Of a stretch of DNA of 26,682 nucleotides, positions 1-8,002 are shown piece by piece. Made by a program: the position numbers and the translations under genes. Numbering within the stretch: position 1 is the stretch's first letter; each line of letters begins with the position of its first letter. Under the pieces are notes generated by a model. That model was not told the origin of the DNA and made no database searches. It was given only the letters and a program-made list of their open reading frames with translations. Source of the stretch: Bdellovibrionaceae bacterium UBA2351 (GTDB taxonomy: Bacteria > Bdellovibrionota > Bdellovibrionia > Bdellovibrionales > Bdellovibrionaceae); the NCBI GenBank assembly GCA_002344565.1, contig DDTZ01000096.1, forward strand, positions 1 through 26,682, in the 5' to 3' direction.

Positions 1-2
1 AA

Positions 3-494
3 GATCGTCATCATGGGAATGCTATATTAAGTCGTTTCCCGATTGCTAAGTGGGAAAACGAGAATATCTCTACAAATAAATGGGAACAGCGTGGCCTTTT
101 ACACTGTGAGATAGCACTTGATAGCGGTCAGATTTTACATCTGTTTAATGTACATCTAAACCTGCTACACGACGAACGCGTGAAACAGGTCGAGCGCGTG
201 ATCGCCCGTTATTTAAAACTTATTCCTCCAGACGCTCCATTTATCCTGGCCGGTGATTTTAATGATTGGGGAAAAGAGTTATCACATTATTTAGAATCGA
301 AATTGGAATTATTTGAGTGCCATAAGCAGTTAAAAAACCGTTATGCTAAAACGTTTCCGAGCTTTTTCCCCATGCTAAGCTTAGACCGAATTTACGCGCG
401 AAATATTAAACCCATTCATGTAGAAACCCTATCCCAAACACCTTGGAATATCCTCTCTGATCATTTGCCGATGTATTTGGAATTCGAAATCTAA
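3..494 (+). CDS. Endonuclease/exonuclease/phosphatase family protein, 5'-truncated by the window edge
   Basis: The reading frame is open from base 3, so the gene begins upstream of the window; a GTG at 180 is internal to the domain and is not the start. The visible 163 residues are the C-terminal part of an EEP-fold metal-dependent phosphodiesterase (the superfamily of DNase I, exonuclease III and sphingomyelinase). Landmarks in order are GNAILSRFPI, a NVHL strand (Asn-x-His), GDFNDW (the family Asp-x-Asn pair), LDRIYA and the terminal SDHLPMYLEF, which carries the catalytic His of the SDH motif. This matches the usual spacing of small stand-alone EEP hydrolases. The substrate (nucleic acid, phospholipid or inositol phosphate) cannot be told from this part. 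The stop overlaps the convergent gene at 491-898 by 4 bases. Confidence 0.85.
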   Translation, partial: DRHHGNAILSRFPIAKWENENISTNKWEQRGLLHCEIALDSGQILHLFNVHLNLLHDERVKQVERVIARYLKLIPPDAPFILAGDFNDWGKELSHYLESKLELFECHKQLKNRYAKTFPSFFPMLSLDRIYARNIKPIHVETLSQTPWNILSDHLPMYLEFEI

Positions 495-898
495 ATATTT
501 ATTTGCAATAACCGTAAATCTTCGACGCGTTTCTTAGACAACGATAATAAACACTGTTTTATAAATTCATTTCTATTGTCTTCTTCAGTGATATGGATGG
601 TTTCCATATCACAATAAGAAAGGCGATATTTATTCCAAGTTTGTGCCGAGTTTTCAAGTTTCGCTTTAAGAAGCTTCGCTCGACCTTTTTCTTTCTTAGC
701 GTATTTAATATTTATTCTTTCAAAGATTCGGTTTTGAATTCGCACACGCAATTGTTCAATATCCTTGACCTCGTCATCCAAACAAATAATAAGCATCACA
801 GGATCTCTCGTAATTTCGCACTGTTCTGAGTTTGAGTCCGCCAACGCTTGAAATTTTGATAAAAACAAAAGTAATAATACAATGACACTTAATCGCAT
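491..898 (-). CDS. Small secreted LprI/DUF1311-like protein
   Basis: A 135-residue protein with a clear signal peptide (hydrophobic residues 4-15, probable cleavage after QALA at about residue 20). The mature part has four cysteines in a CE...IIC...SYC...QC order, an 'AQTWNKYRLSYC' segment and a basic C-terminal helix. This resembles the DUF1311/LprI family, in which a W-x-x-Y-R-x-x-x-C motif sits near the middle; some members inhibit lysozyme and many are uncharacterised. The start is supported by GAGGT six bases upstream. The ATG overlaps the last base of the upstream deacetylase stop codon (TAATG), so it is the third gene of that operon. Placement beside polysaccharide deacetylases would fit a role in cell-wall protection or remodelling, but that is inference. 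The family match is from pattern only. Confidence 0.6.
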   Translation of the reverse strand: MRLSVIVLLLLFLSKFQALADSNSEQCEITRDPVMLIICLDDEVKDIEQLRVRIQNRIFERINIKYAKKEKGRAKLLKAKLENSAQTWNKYRLSYCDMETIHITEEDNRNEFIKQCLLSLSKKRVEDLRLLQINI

Positions 899-2169
899 TA
901 ATTTACCTCAGGTACGTAGCGGAATGCTTCCATATCAACATCGCTCGGAGCTTCATCATGCGCATGTGGCAAATCACCTTTTAGCATAACTTTCTCTACA
1001 GATTTACTAATCTCAGGAATGTACACTTGGCTTTGAATGCTTACTTTCTTTAGTAGAGATAAATCTACTTTCAAACGTTCACGAGGAATCTGCGAAATAC
1101 CCGTCTTATCAAATAGACCCTGATTCAATTTATTAAATATTGCGTACCCGTAAGTTTGATTTTGAGTATTCATCCATTCTACCAACTGAGCATGAGACAC
1201 ACATTTAACCTCGGGTAACTGGCAAACATCACGAATAAATCTCTGCAACGCTTTCCAATAAATACCTTTATTCCATAATGAAAAGTGATGACCAATACTT
1301 AATGGCATACGATTGCCATAATAGTTTTTTAAAAAGGCTTGAATATACGAGATGTGTGTTTGCTTTTCGTAATACTCTAGCAATTTTTCGTCAATTTCCT
1401 TACACTCTCCAGAATCTTTCGGATTAAAGACGCCGTTACATTGCCCGTAAAGGATATTATAGTCCATCGCTACCGTTTCACGCGTGGTTCCTGCAAGTGC
1501 GATTCTTGAAAGCCCCAGATTCCATAAGTCTGGAGAGTGTTTATAAGGCCACTTACCTTTTAAAACTTGGCTCGCATCGTAGCTATATTTAAAGTCTCTA
1601 AGTACTTGGCTTGTAATAGAAACCTGTCCCGCTAATAACGGTGCTCGAAAACCCTTAATCATGCCATGTAACTTATATTCCCATTGACTAGCAAAACGCG
1701 TACTTAGCGTTGGATAAAAACTAAACACTCTTTCCACTAAGCGATGGAATTCGCTAAATTCCTGAGTCCACTCATCAAGATTCCAGAATGATCCATCAAA
1801 ATGGCCGTTTACATGAGATCCAATTTCCACTGGATGCTTTAACTCATTCATTCCATGCCAAATAAATTCTGTTCTTTTCTGAATATCTGTCAAATCGTTA
1901 TCCGCAAAACCAATATCCGAAGCCCCCGCCTTTCTTTTTGGCGGTTGATAACTCAATCTATCTTTCTTCTGTAGAAAATAGACACCACTGATGAAATAAG
2001 TAAACTGAGCATCTGCTTCGTCACTTAGCTTAAATGTTTCTCTCCAAAAATTATGGCTTTTTGAACCATCGAAAGAGATCAAAACAAACTGCGGTGGTCG
2101 CTCTAATACTTGCGAAAAACCGACTACCGCCATAAATAAAAGCGAAAAAAATATCTTAAATTTCATCAT
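898..2169 (-). CDS. Polysaccharide deacetylase (NodB-like) family protein, exported
   Basis: The likely start is the ATG at 2169 (MMKFKIFF...), 423 residues, because AAGGA lies eight bases upstream and a signal peptide (residues 4-19) begins there; an ATG 60 bases further upstream would put 20 unrelated residues in front of it. NodB-type landmarks are SFDGS at residues 32-36, SHVNGH (His119 and His123, the metal-binding H-x3-H), GFRAP around 174-177 (catalytic Arg motif) and IGHH at 292-295. The first motif is SFDG rather than TFDDG, so the second Asp, normally a metal ligand, is Gly. The rest is preserved, so activity is possible but unproven. It overlaps the upstream NodB-like gene by 14 bases and the downstream LprI-like gene by one, so the three are probably co-translated. 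The likely substrate is an N-acetylated envelope glycan such as peptidoglycan. Confidence 0.8.
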   Translation of the reverse strand: MMKFKIFFSLLFMAVVGFSQVLERPPQFVLISFDGSKSHNFWRETFKLSDEADAQFTYFISGVYFLQKKDRLSYQPPKRKAGASDIGFADNDLTDIQKRTEFIWHGMNELKHPVEIGSHVNGHFDGSFWNLDEWTQEFSEFHRLVERVFSFYPTLSTRFASQWEYKLHGMIKGFRAPLLAGQVSITSQVLRDFKYSYDASQVLKGKWPYKHSPDLWNLGLSRIALAGTTRETVAMDYNILYGQCNGVFNPKDSGECKEIDEKLLEYYEKQTHISYIQAFLKNYYGNRMPLSIGHHFSLWNKGIYWKALQRFIRDVCQLPEVKCVSHAQLVEWMNTQNQTYGYAIFNKLNQGLFDKTGISQIPRERLKVDLSLLKKVSIQSQVYIPEISKSVEKVMLKGDLPHAHDEAPSDVDMEAFRYVPEVN

Positions 2170-2950
2170 GTTTGTTTTCCTTGTCCAACTGGAGCTTTCG
2201 TGAATACCATGAACCATTTTTAAAAACATCTTGCCTCAATGATCTTCGAATCATTGGGGGGTAGTCTACCCAAGCACTCTCTTCATTGGGTACAATTGCG
2301 ACGACTGTCAGATCTCGATCCTTAATTTCCTCTATTAAAGCATCGAGCGCAGCCAAAGATGAATCACGATTTAAAGTTAGCGCTACAATACCACGATATT
2401 TTTCGCGCTCTAAACTATCTCGAATACTTTGGGCCGGATTCTCTGGGTAATATTCAATATTCCAGTAGAATGCAAAAGCGCCGTTTTCTTTTATCATTTC
2501 ACGAACCGCAAGACTGCCTTGACGAGGTGAAAGCCTAACAAAAGGATAAATTGCACCTACAGAAAAGAAGACGGCTTCATGCCCAGTTTGAATTTCCGCC
2601 TCTAGCGAGGGTTCGTTAGTGAGCTTTTTTCTGTCATTGGGTGGCGCCATACCTTGCGAACCAAGAATATGACCTTTAGAAATAATTTCGAAAGCCAGCT
2701 CCGGATTTTTAAGAGCGTCATCACCCGTCAAAAAGAAATGCCCCCTTAGGTTTTCTTTGTCTAACCTACCTAAGATTTTTTTAACAACAATAACGTCCAT
2801 TTTACCTGCAAACGTTATCGCAATTTGGCCGGGACCCAATTTATCATCAAATATGAGATGACTATCTCGAATTTTCAAACGAACGATATCCGTTGTGACT
2901 GCAAACGACTGAATTACAAATAGTAAAAATATTAAAATACCGATTTTCAT
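2156..2950 (-). CDS. Degenerate NodB-like (polysaccharide deacetylase-fold) exported protein, probably inactive
   Basis: 264 residues with a signal peptide (residues 3-17). The order of elements follows a NodB domain but every catalytic motif is altered. Where TFDDGPD is expected there is TFAGKMD (residues 46-52). Where a GHEIGNHTxxH-type segment is expected there is GHILGSQGM (93-101), with no metal-binding His pair. Where the RPPYG motif is expected there is RLSPRQG (139-145). The remaining fold signature is kept: a 'KKILGRLDKENLRGHFF' strand-helix and an 'SLEAEIQTGHEAV' helix. It is therefore best read as a pseudoenzyme, perhaps a glycan-binding or partner subunit for the deacetylase encoded directly downstream (14-base overlap). 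The start has only a weak ribosome binding site. The function is unknown. Confidence 0.65.
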   Translation of the reverse strand: MKIGILIFLLFVIQSFAVTTDIVRLKIRDSHLIFDDKLGPGQIAITFAGKMDVIVVKKILGRLDKENLRGHFFLTGDDALKNPELAFEIISKGHILGSQGMAPPNDRKKLTNEPSLEAEIQTGHEAVFFSVGAIYPFVRLSPRQGSLAVREMIKENGAFAFYWNIEYYPENPAQSIRDSLEREKYRGIVALTLNRDSSLAALDALIEEIKDRDLTVVAIVPNEESAWVDYPPMIRRSLRQDVFKNGSWYSRKLQLDKENKHDEI

Positions 2951-3046
2951 AGCTTTATTCGGAATTTATAAACTATTTGATGGATGATTAAAATATTTTT
3001 AATTCGACCTGTATGGAGTTCAGACCTGTCGTTTTTTTATACAGTC

Positions 3047-3991
3047 TTAATACCTAAAAGCCATATTCTTTTCGTTTTGATCCTTGTTCCTGAACTCCCT
3101 AGGAGGCATACCCGTTATACGCTTAAAAACCTTCGAGAAACTAAAGGGATCACTATAGCCAACGGCCTCCGCAATGGCCTCTATATTATCGTTCGTAGCT
3201 GATAGTAAAGCCCTCGCTCTCTGCATTCTAATGACTGTAAGGTAATGGAGCGGAGTATCGCCTAAATGCTTTTTGAACTTTTGCGCAAGACCAGCACGTG
3301 ATAAACCGACTTCTTTTGCTAAATCGTCCAACGTCCAATCACGCTCAACATTTGCATGTAAAATTTCAATCGCTTTTTTCACCGAATCATTATGAACGGC
3401 ATGACTCCAAGTTTTTGGTTTCGAGCTCTTGTTTTCAACAATTTTACGTATGATAAATGAAAATGTTATATCCATTAAATTCTGAATAACAATCGCAGAA
3501 CCCATTTGAGGCTCTGCGGCCTCTTTGGACAACATCGTTAACACTGCCTGTATCGGACCGAAGCTTTCAATTTCTTCATTTCTAAGCACATATATTTCTG
3601 GAAGTTCTTTGAAGAAAGGATGTAAAGGATCATTCCATAGCTGATAGGCTCCGCTTACTAATGTTGTTTTCGGAGCTACATTTTTTTTTGGTTTAATCGG
3701 CTCGATCGCATCAACACTCGGCGCTGCCTTAAGATCCCGGGCGCTAAGTTTAGATTCAGTGCTCATATAGTGATTAAATCCGCGCGCCATAAGTGCAATA
3801 TCACCACGCTTCAGCTGTAAGGGCTCCTTCTGATTATCTAGATGTAAAAATGTCTCACCCTGGGTCACAACATGAAATCCAATACTACGATTGCAAGGAA
3901 ACCTTAAGGTCAAAGTCTCGTAGATAGATCGCTGGTTCAAAATCTTACGCTTTAAATCAGCCTGCTTAAAGATATCGTCCAGAATATCCAT
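3047..3991 (-). CDS. AraC-family transcriptional regulator with N-terminal cupin domain
   Basis: 314 residues from the ATG at 3991, preferred over upstream ATGs because AGGAG lies seven bases before it and the protein then begins MDILDDIF as in AraC regulators with a cupin_6-type domain. Residues of about 1-190 form the effector domain (LQLKRGDIALMARG is typical of the cupin strand). The last 100 residues carry the two helix-turn-helix motifs: WTLDDLAKEVGLSRAGLAQKFKKH, then IEAIAEAVGYSDPFSFSKVFKR followed by GMPPREFR. The gene is divergent from an NmrA-type oxidoreductase, the usual arrangement for this regulator class, in which an aldehyde, quinone or redox signal is often sensed. It most likely controls that neighbour and itself; the effector is unknown. 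Confidence 0.9.
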   Translation of the reverse strand: MDILDDIFKQADLKRKILNQRSIYETLTLRFPCNRSIGFHVVTQGETFLHLDNQKEPLQLKRGDIALMARGFNHYMSTESKLSARDLKAAPSVDAIEPIKPKKNVAPKTTLVSGAYQLWNDPLHPFFKELPEIYVLRNEEIESFGPIQAVLTMLSKEAAEPQMGSAIVIQNLMDITFSFIIRKIVENKSSKPKTWSHAVHNDSVKKAIEILHANVERDWTLDDLAKEVGLSRAGLAQKFKKHLGDTPLHYLTVIRMQRARALLSATNDNIEAIAEAVGYSDPFSFSKVFKRITGMPPREFRNKDQNEKNMAFRY

Positions 3992-4029
3992 ATTTATACT
4001 CCTGAACATGTTTTTTGTACTTATTAACA

Positions 4030-4058
4030 TTAAAAGTATAGCACAAGTCTACTATATT
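4030..4058 (+). promoter_or_regulatory. Candidate sigma70-type promoter of the NmrA-like gene
   Basis: TTAAAA (4030-4035), a 17-base spacer and TATATT (4053-4058), matching 4/6 and 5/6 consensus positions. The start of transcription would fall near 4065, about 35 bases before the ATG at 4100. A loosely symmetric element (TATAG, then CTACTATA, around 4037-4056) lies inside and could be part of an AraC-type operator; that is speculation. Confidence 0.45.
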
Positions 4059-4063
4059 AGCAA
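4035..4063 (-). promoter_or_regulatory. Candidate sigma70-type promoter of the AraC gene
   Basis: On the minus strand there is TTGCTA (4063-4058), a 17-base spacer and TATACT (4040-4035). These match the -35 and -10 consensus at 4/6 and 5/6. Transcription would begin near 4028, giving a leader of about 37 bases that contains the AGGAG site of the AraC gene. It lies almost entirely on top of the opposing promoter at 4030-4058. Confidence 0.5.
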
Positions 4064-4099
4064 TACACCCACTGAGGTAAATCTAAAAGGAGCATCAAA

Positions 4100-4936
4100 A
4101 TGAGCAAAGTATTAGTGATAGGCGCAAACGGAACCGTAGGAACCGAACTAGTAAAACTTTTAAAAGCTAAAGGCCAATCGGTTGCCGAAGCGACAAGTAA
4201 AAATGAAATAAAACAGGGACAGGTTCATCTAAATATATTGAGCCAAGAGGGTATTGAAAGCGCATTTGAAAATGTAGACCGAGTTTTTCTCTTATCGCCT
4301 CCGGGTTATACAAACCAAGACAAATTATTGTCTCCGTTAATCGAAATGGCAAAAAAAAAGAAAGTTAAAAAAGTAGTTCTTATGACGGCTATGGGAGCCA
4401 ACGCGATAGACACGGCACCTCTGCGAATCGCCGAAATTCAGCTAGAGAAATCGGGTTTAAGCTACAACATTATCCGTCCAAATTGGTTTATGCAAAATTT
4501 CAATTCTTATTGGATTCAAGGAATCAACAGTGACGGAAAAATCTATCTACCAGTAGCCAAAGCAAAAGGTAGCTTCATTGATGCTCGAGATATTGCGGCC
4601 GTCGCAGCAGAGCTATTGTTATCTGAAAAATTCAGTAACAAAGACTACGATTTAACCGGTTCAGATGTGATCGATCACAATCAAGTAGCTGATATCTTAA
4701 GCGCAGCAACCGGGAGGAAAATTTCCTATCAAGAAATCGAGCCAGCAGCTATGAAAGCGGGTTTACTTGGCGCCGGTCTTCCAAAGGACTACGTAGAGTT
4801 CATGCTTGTAATTTTAGATTTCTTCAAACAGGGCTATGCTGAACGAACAACGGATGCGATCGAAAAGATCATTGGTCGCAAACCGATTTCATTTAAAAAA
4901 TATGCAGAAGACTACAAATCAGCTTGGCTTAAATAG
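4100..4936 (+). CDS. NmrA/SDR-type NAD(P)-binding oxidoreductase
   Basis: 278 residues with a perfect AAAGGAG six to seven bases before the ATG. The N-terminus is a Rossmann nucleotide-binding site (VLVIGANGTVGTELVKLL, GxxGxxG at about residues 8-14). 'VFLLSPPGY' and 'VVLMTAMGAN' then follow, and 'IIRPNWFMQNF', the segment typical of atypical SDRs of the NmrA, NAD(P)-azoreductase and quinone oxidoreductase-2 (YtfG) group. The classical YxxxK catalytic pair is not evident, as usual in this group. The C-terminal half (GSFIDARDIAAVAAELL, then DLTGSDVIDHNQVADILSAATGR) matches the family. It probably reduces or senses a quinone or electrophile and is under control of the divergent AraC regulator. 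The stop is two bases from the convergent stop at 4939. Confidence 0.85.
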   Translation: MSKVLVIGANGTVGTELVKLLKAKGQSVAEATSKNEIKQGQVHLNILSQEGIESAFENVDRVFLLSPPGYTNQDKLLSPLIEMAKKKKVKKVVLMTAMGANAIDTAPLRIAEIQLEKSGLSYNIIRPNWFMQNFNSYWIQGINSDGKIYLPVAKAKGSFIDARDIAAVAAELLLSEKFSNKDYDLTGSDVIDHNQVADILSAATGRKISYQEIEPAAMKAGLLGAGLPKDYVEFMLVILDFFKQGYAERTTDAIEKIIGRKPISFKKYAEDYKSAWLK

Positions 4937-4938
4937 CA

Positions 4939-6153
4939 CTAAAATACGGTCGCTTTAACACCGAAGTACATTTTGTCTTCTTGATCTAGCGGGGCCAAAC
5001 GACTGTTTGGCCCGGTCCAAAAGCTTTCAAAACCAAATCTAAGTTCAATATTCGCTAAAACCTTATTATTAAACACTGCACCTATACCTTGAGTTTGCGT
5101 GCCTAATCGATCAAATAAATTAATATCTAAATTTAGAATGTCGCTAAATTTATAATTCAAGTTAACAAACAAATCGGAAATTCCATTTTGCCGAGTCGGT
5201 AATTCCTTCTCTGGAGTAATTTCCGTACGACCAAACATAATTGTTGCACGCATTTTATCTGCAAACGTACGTTCGATACTTAAATTGTAGTTGGTTTGAT
5301 CCAATGCCAATTCAGCGCCAGTATCTGTTATATAGGTCCGTTTGAAATTTTTTTGATAGTCCCAACGAAACATATAAGGCCCAGCTGGACCCGAAAAGCC
5401 AATGCCGGCGCTATTAAATGGTAACGAAACTTGTGAAAATTCAAAATTGGTAGGCGACCATTGCAGATTGAGTCTTTTTTCATATGTACGGGTTGCATAC
5501 AATGACCAATCGACATAGTCCGTTGAACCTAATAGTTTTAATAAAGTGTCGTATTCCGATGCTTTATTAAAAAGTGGCTTTTTGATCGGTTTGTAAAGAG
5601 CAAACGATTTTCCAAGAACCTGCTTTTGAACCAAACCCAATTGTTCAGTTCTCTCAAATTTCAAAATGGCCATTTGCAAAGAGAGCTTGTCTCCAATCAC
5701 CTTGTAGCTAATTCCCGGCGATGTATAGTAAAGCTTTTCAGGTAAACTAAATATCGAGATATTATTATTGCGCGCATGGAAGATTTCCATATCTATCAAA
5801 TTAAACCCCTCTGTAAGGAATAAACTTTGATAGCCAATGGTAAAGCGGTGCCTTCCGCTATTCAATTCGTAGTTAAATTCAGCAGGATATACTTCATGGA
5901 GCATTTGATCCGTATCTTTAAATTTTTTGTAGTACTCAAAAATTCGAAGTTGCCCAATAAATTTCGAGCTTTGATTGCTCCAATTCTGCTCAAGTGTAAA
6001 AAAATTCTGATAGGCCGTTTTAGGCATTTGTTCTTCGCCTTCGCGTTGCTGATATTCCAAATCAGTTATCACCCCAAACGAGTGAACCGCTAGGGCAACA
6101 TCAGCGAAGAATATTAGTCCGAGGCTAAATATTATACCGTAAAGCTTCGACAA
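4939..6153 (-). CDS. Predicted outer-membrane beta-barrel protein, last gene of the acyltransferase/ABC operon
   Basis: 404 residues. The start is a TTG at 6153, supported by AAGGA six bases upstream and by the signal peptide (residues 4-22, ending DVALA) that it exposes; the first Met is otherwise 42 residues later. The mature protein consists of alternating short amphipathic strands separated by polar turns (e.g. RHRFTIGYQSLFL, KLSLQMAILKFERT, MRATIMFGRTEI, LNLDINLFDRLG) and ends in YFGVKATVF. A terminal Phe after alternating hydrophobic residues is a typical outer-membrane barrel insertion signal. No named family is recognised. It overlaps the permease gene by 29 bases, so it is tightly coupled to the transporter and is the likely outer-membrane component or acceptor of the pathway. 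Confidence 0.65.
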   Translation of the reverse strand: MSKLYGIIFSLGLIFFADVALAVHSFGVITDLEYQQREGEEQMPKTAYQNFFTLEQNWSNQSSKFIGQLRIFEYYKKFKDTDQMLHEVYPAEFNYELNSGRHRFTIGYQSLFLTEGFNLIDMEIFHARNNNISIFSLPEKLYYTSPGISYKVIGDKLSLQMAILKFERTEQLGLVQKQVLGKSFALYKPIKKPLFNKASEYDTLLKLLGSTDYVDWSLYATRTYEKRLNLQWSPTNFEFSQVSLPFNSAGIGFSGPAGPYMFRWDYQKNFKRTYITDTGAELALDQTNYNLSIERTFADKMRATIMFGRTEITPEKELPTRQNGISDLFVNLNYKFSDILNLDINLFDRLGTQTQGIGAVFNNKVLANIELRFGFESFWTGPNSRLAPLDQEDKMYFGVKATVF

Positions 6154-7336
6154 TTCTAATCCTTATAAACCTAAACACCAAAATGGCAGTGAAGAAGTTA
6201 ACAATGATAAACAATGCTACACTGAATGCAAACACCACGTCCGAGTAAAATCCAATTTCTACCAAGATTGGAACGGACGCACCTGGGATTTCAGTTTTGA
6301 TCTCGGCAGCATTTACCAAGCGGGTAATTGTAAAACATGCAATAGCACCAATCGCCAATGCAGTCATGCACAAGTAGAAAGACTCTAGCATAAACTGATT
6401 CAGCAAAGATGATCTTGATTGGCCCAACGCTCTGAGCGTTCCAATTTCACCGATTCGCTCGTTCAACGACATGGAAACCGTATTCGTGATACCAAGCAAA
6501 ACAATGAAAACTAAGATACTAAACATTAAGCCTGTCTGCGTATTATAGAAGGATTCAACTTTTCGAAATAGGTCAGAAATTTGGTACCACGTCCGAGTTT
6601 CTAAATTGGAGCCACCATATTCGCGCTCAATTATTCCTTTTACAGAATCTAAAGATTTCATATCACTAATTGAAATCTTCAGTACATCGACCGCCGTTGA
6701 ATTCATGACTTTTTGAGTGTCGTCAATATGTGCAAAAGCCGCAACTGAATCGAACTCCTCAGCTCCCGTAGCAAAAACGCCTCCCACCGTAAAATCCATG
6801 GCATTAATGACTTGATCTAAAGTTGTCGTTACAAGAGTTATGTCATCGCCAGGTTTAACTCGTAGCCGTTTAGCTAACGAACTACCAATCATAATTTTTT
6901 TGTCGCCAACAAGAAATTCCTTACCGGCAATCATCATCAAGCCTACGGCAAAATCTTTTTCCTGTTTAGGATCGATGCCGATCACCATCGCCGAATCAGA
7001 AATATTTTCAGTACTTAATAGACCATAGAATTTCATTCGCGGCGATACAGCAGTTACGCTTGGAATCGCTTTAATTTTTTCCACCAGTGGACCATAGTCC
7101 GTCAGAAGAGTATCTCTCTTATTTTTATACTCTTGCGACCAGTATTCAGGCTTAGCTACCTGCAAATGGCCAAACTGACCATTCACAATTGTAGTCTGAA
7201 TAACCTCGAGTGTACGCAAAACATAGCCGCGAAAAAGAGTCACACCAATAAGCGCACCGGAGATCATCAACAAACTGATGAATGTGCGATATCTATTTTT
7301 CAGTAGGTTTCTAATGGCTATGGCGTGTGCGATCAT
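6125..7336 (-). CDS. ABC transporter permease, FtsX/MacB/LolE type
   Basis: 403 residues from the ATG at 7336 (a TTG nine bases upstream is the alternative). The topology is that of MacB/LolC/LolE-type permeases: one transmembrane helix near residues 18-40 (TFISLLMISGALIGVTLF), a large periplasmic MacB-type domain of about 220 residues, then three helices in the FtsX domain (LMFSILVFIVLLGITNTV, SFYLCMTALAIGAIACF, VVFAFSVALFIIVNFFTAI). The cytoplasmic coupling segment NERIGEIGTLRALGQSRS follows the second helix and is diagnostic of the family. Such permeases are mechanotransmitters that extract lipoproteins from the inner membrane or drive periplasmic export, and do not carry substrate through the membrane itself. 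The gene overlaps the ATPase gene by 26 bases. Confidence 0.9.
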   Translation of the reverse strand: MIAHAIAIRNLLKNRYRTFISLLMISGALIGVTLFRGYVLRTLEVIQTTIVNGQFGHLQVAKPEYWSQEYKNKRDTLLTDYGPLVEKIKAIPSVTAVSPRMKFYGLLSTENISDSAMVIGIDPKQEKDFAVGLMMIAGKEFLVGDKKIMIGSSLAKRLRVKPGDDITLVTTTLDQVINAMDFTVGGVFATGAEEFDSVAAFAHIDDTQKVMNSTAVDVLKISISDMKSLDSVKGIIEREYGGSNLETRTWYQISDLFRKVESFYNTQTGLMFSILVFIVLLGITNTVSMSLNERIGEIGTLRALGQSRSSLLNQFMLESFYLCMTALAIGAIACFTITRLVNAAEIKTEIPGASVPILVEIGFYSDVVFAFSVALFIIVNFFTAILVFRFIRIRIVEALRYNI

Positions 7337-8000
7337 ATGGTTCAATCTTTTTGTTAGTTAAAAATAGACACGTATCGGCAACATTCACGATATCTGTATC
7401 ATGAGTCACGTATATAATCGTTGACCCGTAATGTTTTTGCAGACGCTTAATTAAATTGATAATTTCAGCACCTGTTTTTTCATCTAAATTTGCAGTGGGT
7501 TCATCCGCAAAAATAAACTTCGGAGACTTCACAAGGGCTCTGCCAATCGCAACACGTTGTCGCTGCCCACCACTAAGCTGGCTAGGTAATTTGTTTTGAT
7601 ATGGGGACAGCTCTAACTGTTCTAGAATCTCTAGTGTTTTCTTTTTTCGATCCGCTTGGCCTTGGTTTAACAAATATAGCGGGTATTCAATATTTTCGTA
7701 GGCTGTTAGATTGGATAACAAATTAAAACTTTGAAAAATATAACCAAAGTGAACAAGACGAATTCTAGAAAGGTCATTGTCCGCTCGGTTATATAAATCA
7801 TTTCCCGAAAATAGGACTGTTCCCTTGTCAGGATTATCTAAGCCGGATAACAAATTTAGTACCGTTGATTTACCCGATCCTGATTTACCCAGCAACGCAG
7901 TGAACTGCCCTTCCTTAAAGGTCCAATTCATATCGTCTAAAACTGGTTGCTTTTGTTCGCCTTCGCCATAGGATTTAAAAACATTTTTTAATTCAAGCAT
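7311..8000 (-). CDS. ABC transporter ATP-binding protein, LolD/MacB type
   Basis: 229 residues, the usual length of a LolD-like ATPase. All motifs are intact: Walker A GKSGSGKST at 38-46, Q-loop Gln90 (GYIFQSFNLL), signature LSGGQRQR at 142-149, Walker B FIFADEP at 162-168 with catalytic Glu167, D-loop NLD and the switch His200 (VTHD). The ATG sits two bases after the stop of the LolA-like gene, with no independent Shine-Dalgarno site, so translation is probably coupled. The 26-base overlap with the following permease gene supports a single transporter. A lipoprotein-release or MacB-like tripartite role cannot be separated on the ATPase alone; the neighbouring LolA-like and barrel genes favour envelope lipid or lipoprotein trafficking. 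Confidence 0.92.
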   Translation of the reverse strand: MLELKNVFKSYGEGEQKQPVLDDMNWTFKEGQFTALLGKSGSGKSTVLNLLSGLDNPDKGTVLFSGNDLYNRADNDLSRIRLVHFGYIFQSFNLLSNLTAYENIEYPLYLLNQGQADRKKKTLEILEQLELSPYQNKLPSQLSGGQRQRVAIGRALVKSPKFIFADEPTANLDEKTGAEIINLIKRLQKHYGSTIIYVTHDTDIVNVADTCLFLTNKKIEPYDRTRHSH

Positions 8001-8002
8001 GA

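Noticed and set aside
180..182. GTG as the start of the first gene
   Set aside because: The frame stays open to base 3 and encodes conserved EEP motifs before this codon.
593..829. Open frame of 78 codons antisense to the LprI-like gene
   Set aside because: No ribosome binding site or recognisable domain, and it lies wholly opposite a gene with signal peptide and conserved cysteines.
2984..3046. AT-rich dyad (ATTAAAA/TTTTAAT) and split CTGTAT/ATACAG pair as a terminator of the AraC gene
   Set aside because: Stems are AT-only or widely spaced, and no U-tract follows a stable hairpin.
3992..4030. Upstream starts for the AraC gene
   Set aside because: The ATG at 3991 has AGGAG at good spacing; the earlier ATGs do not, and they lie within the predicted transcript start region.
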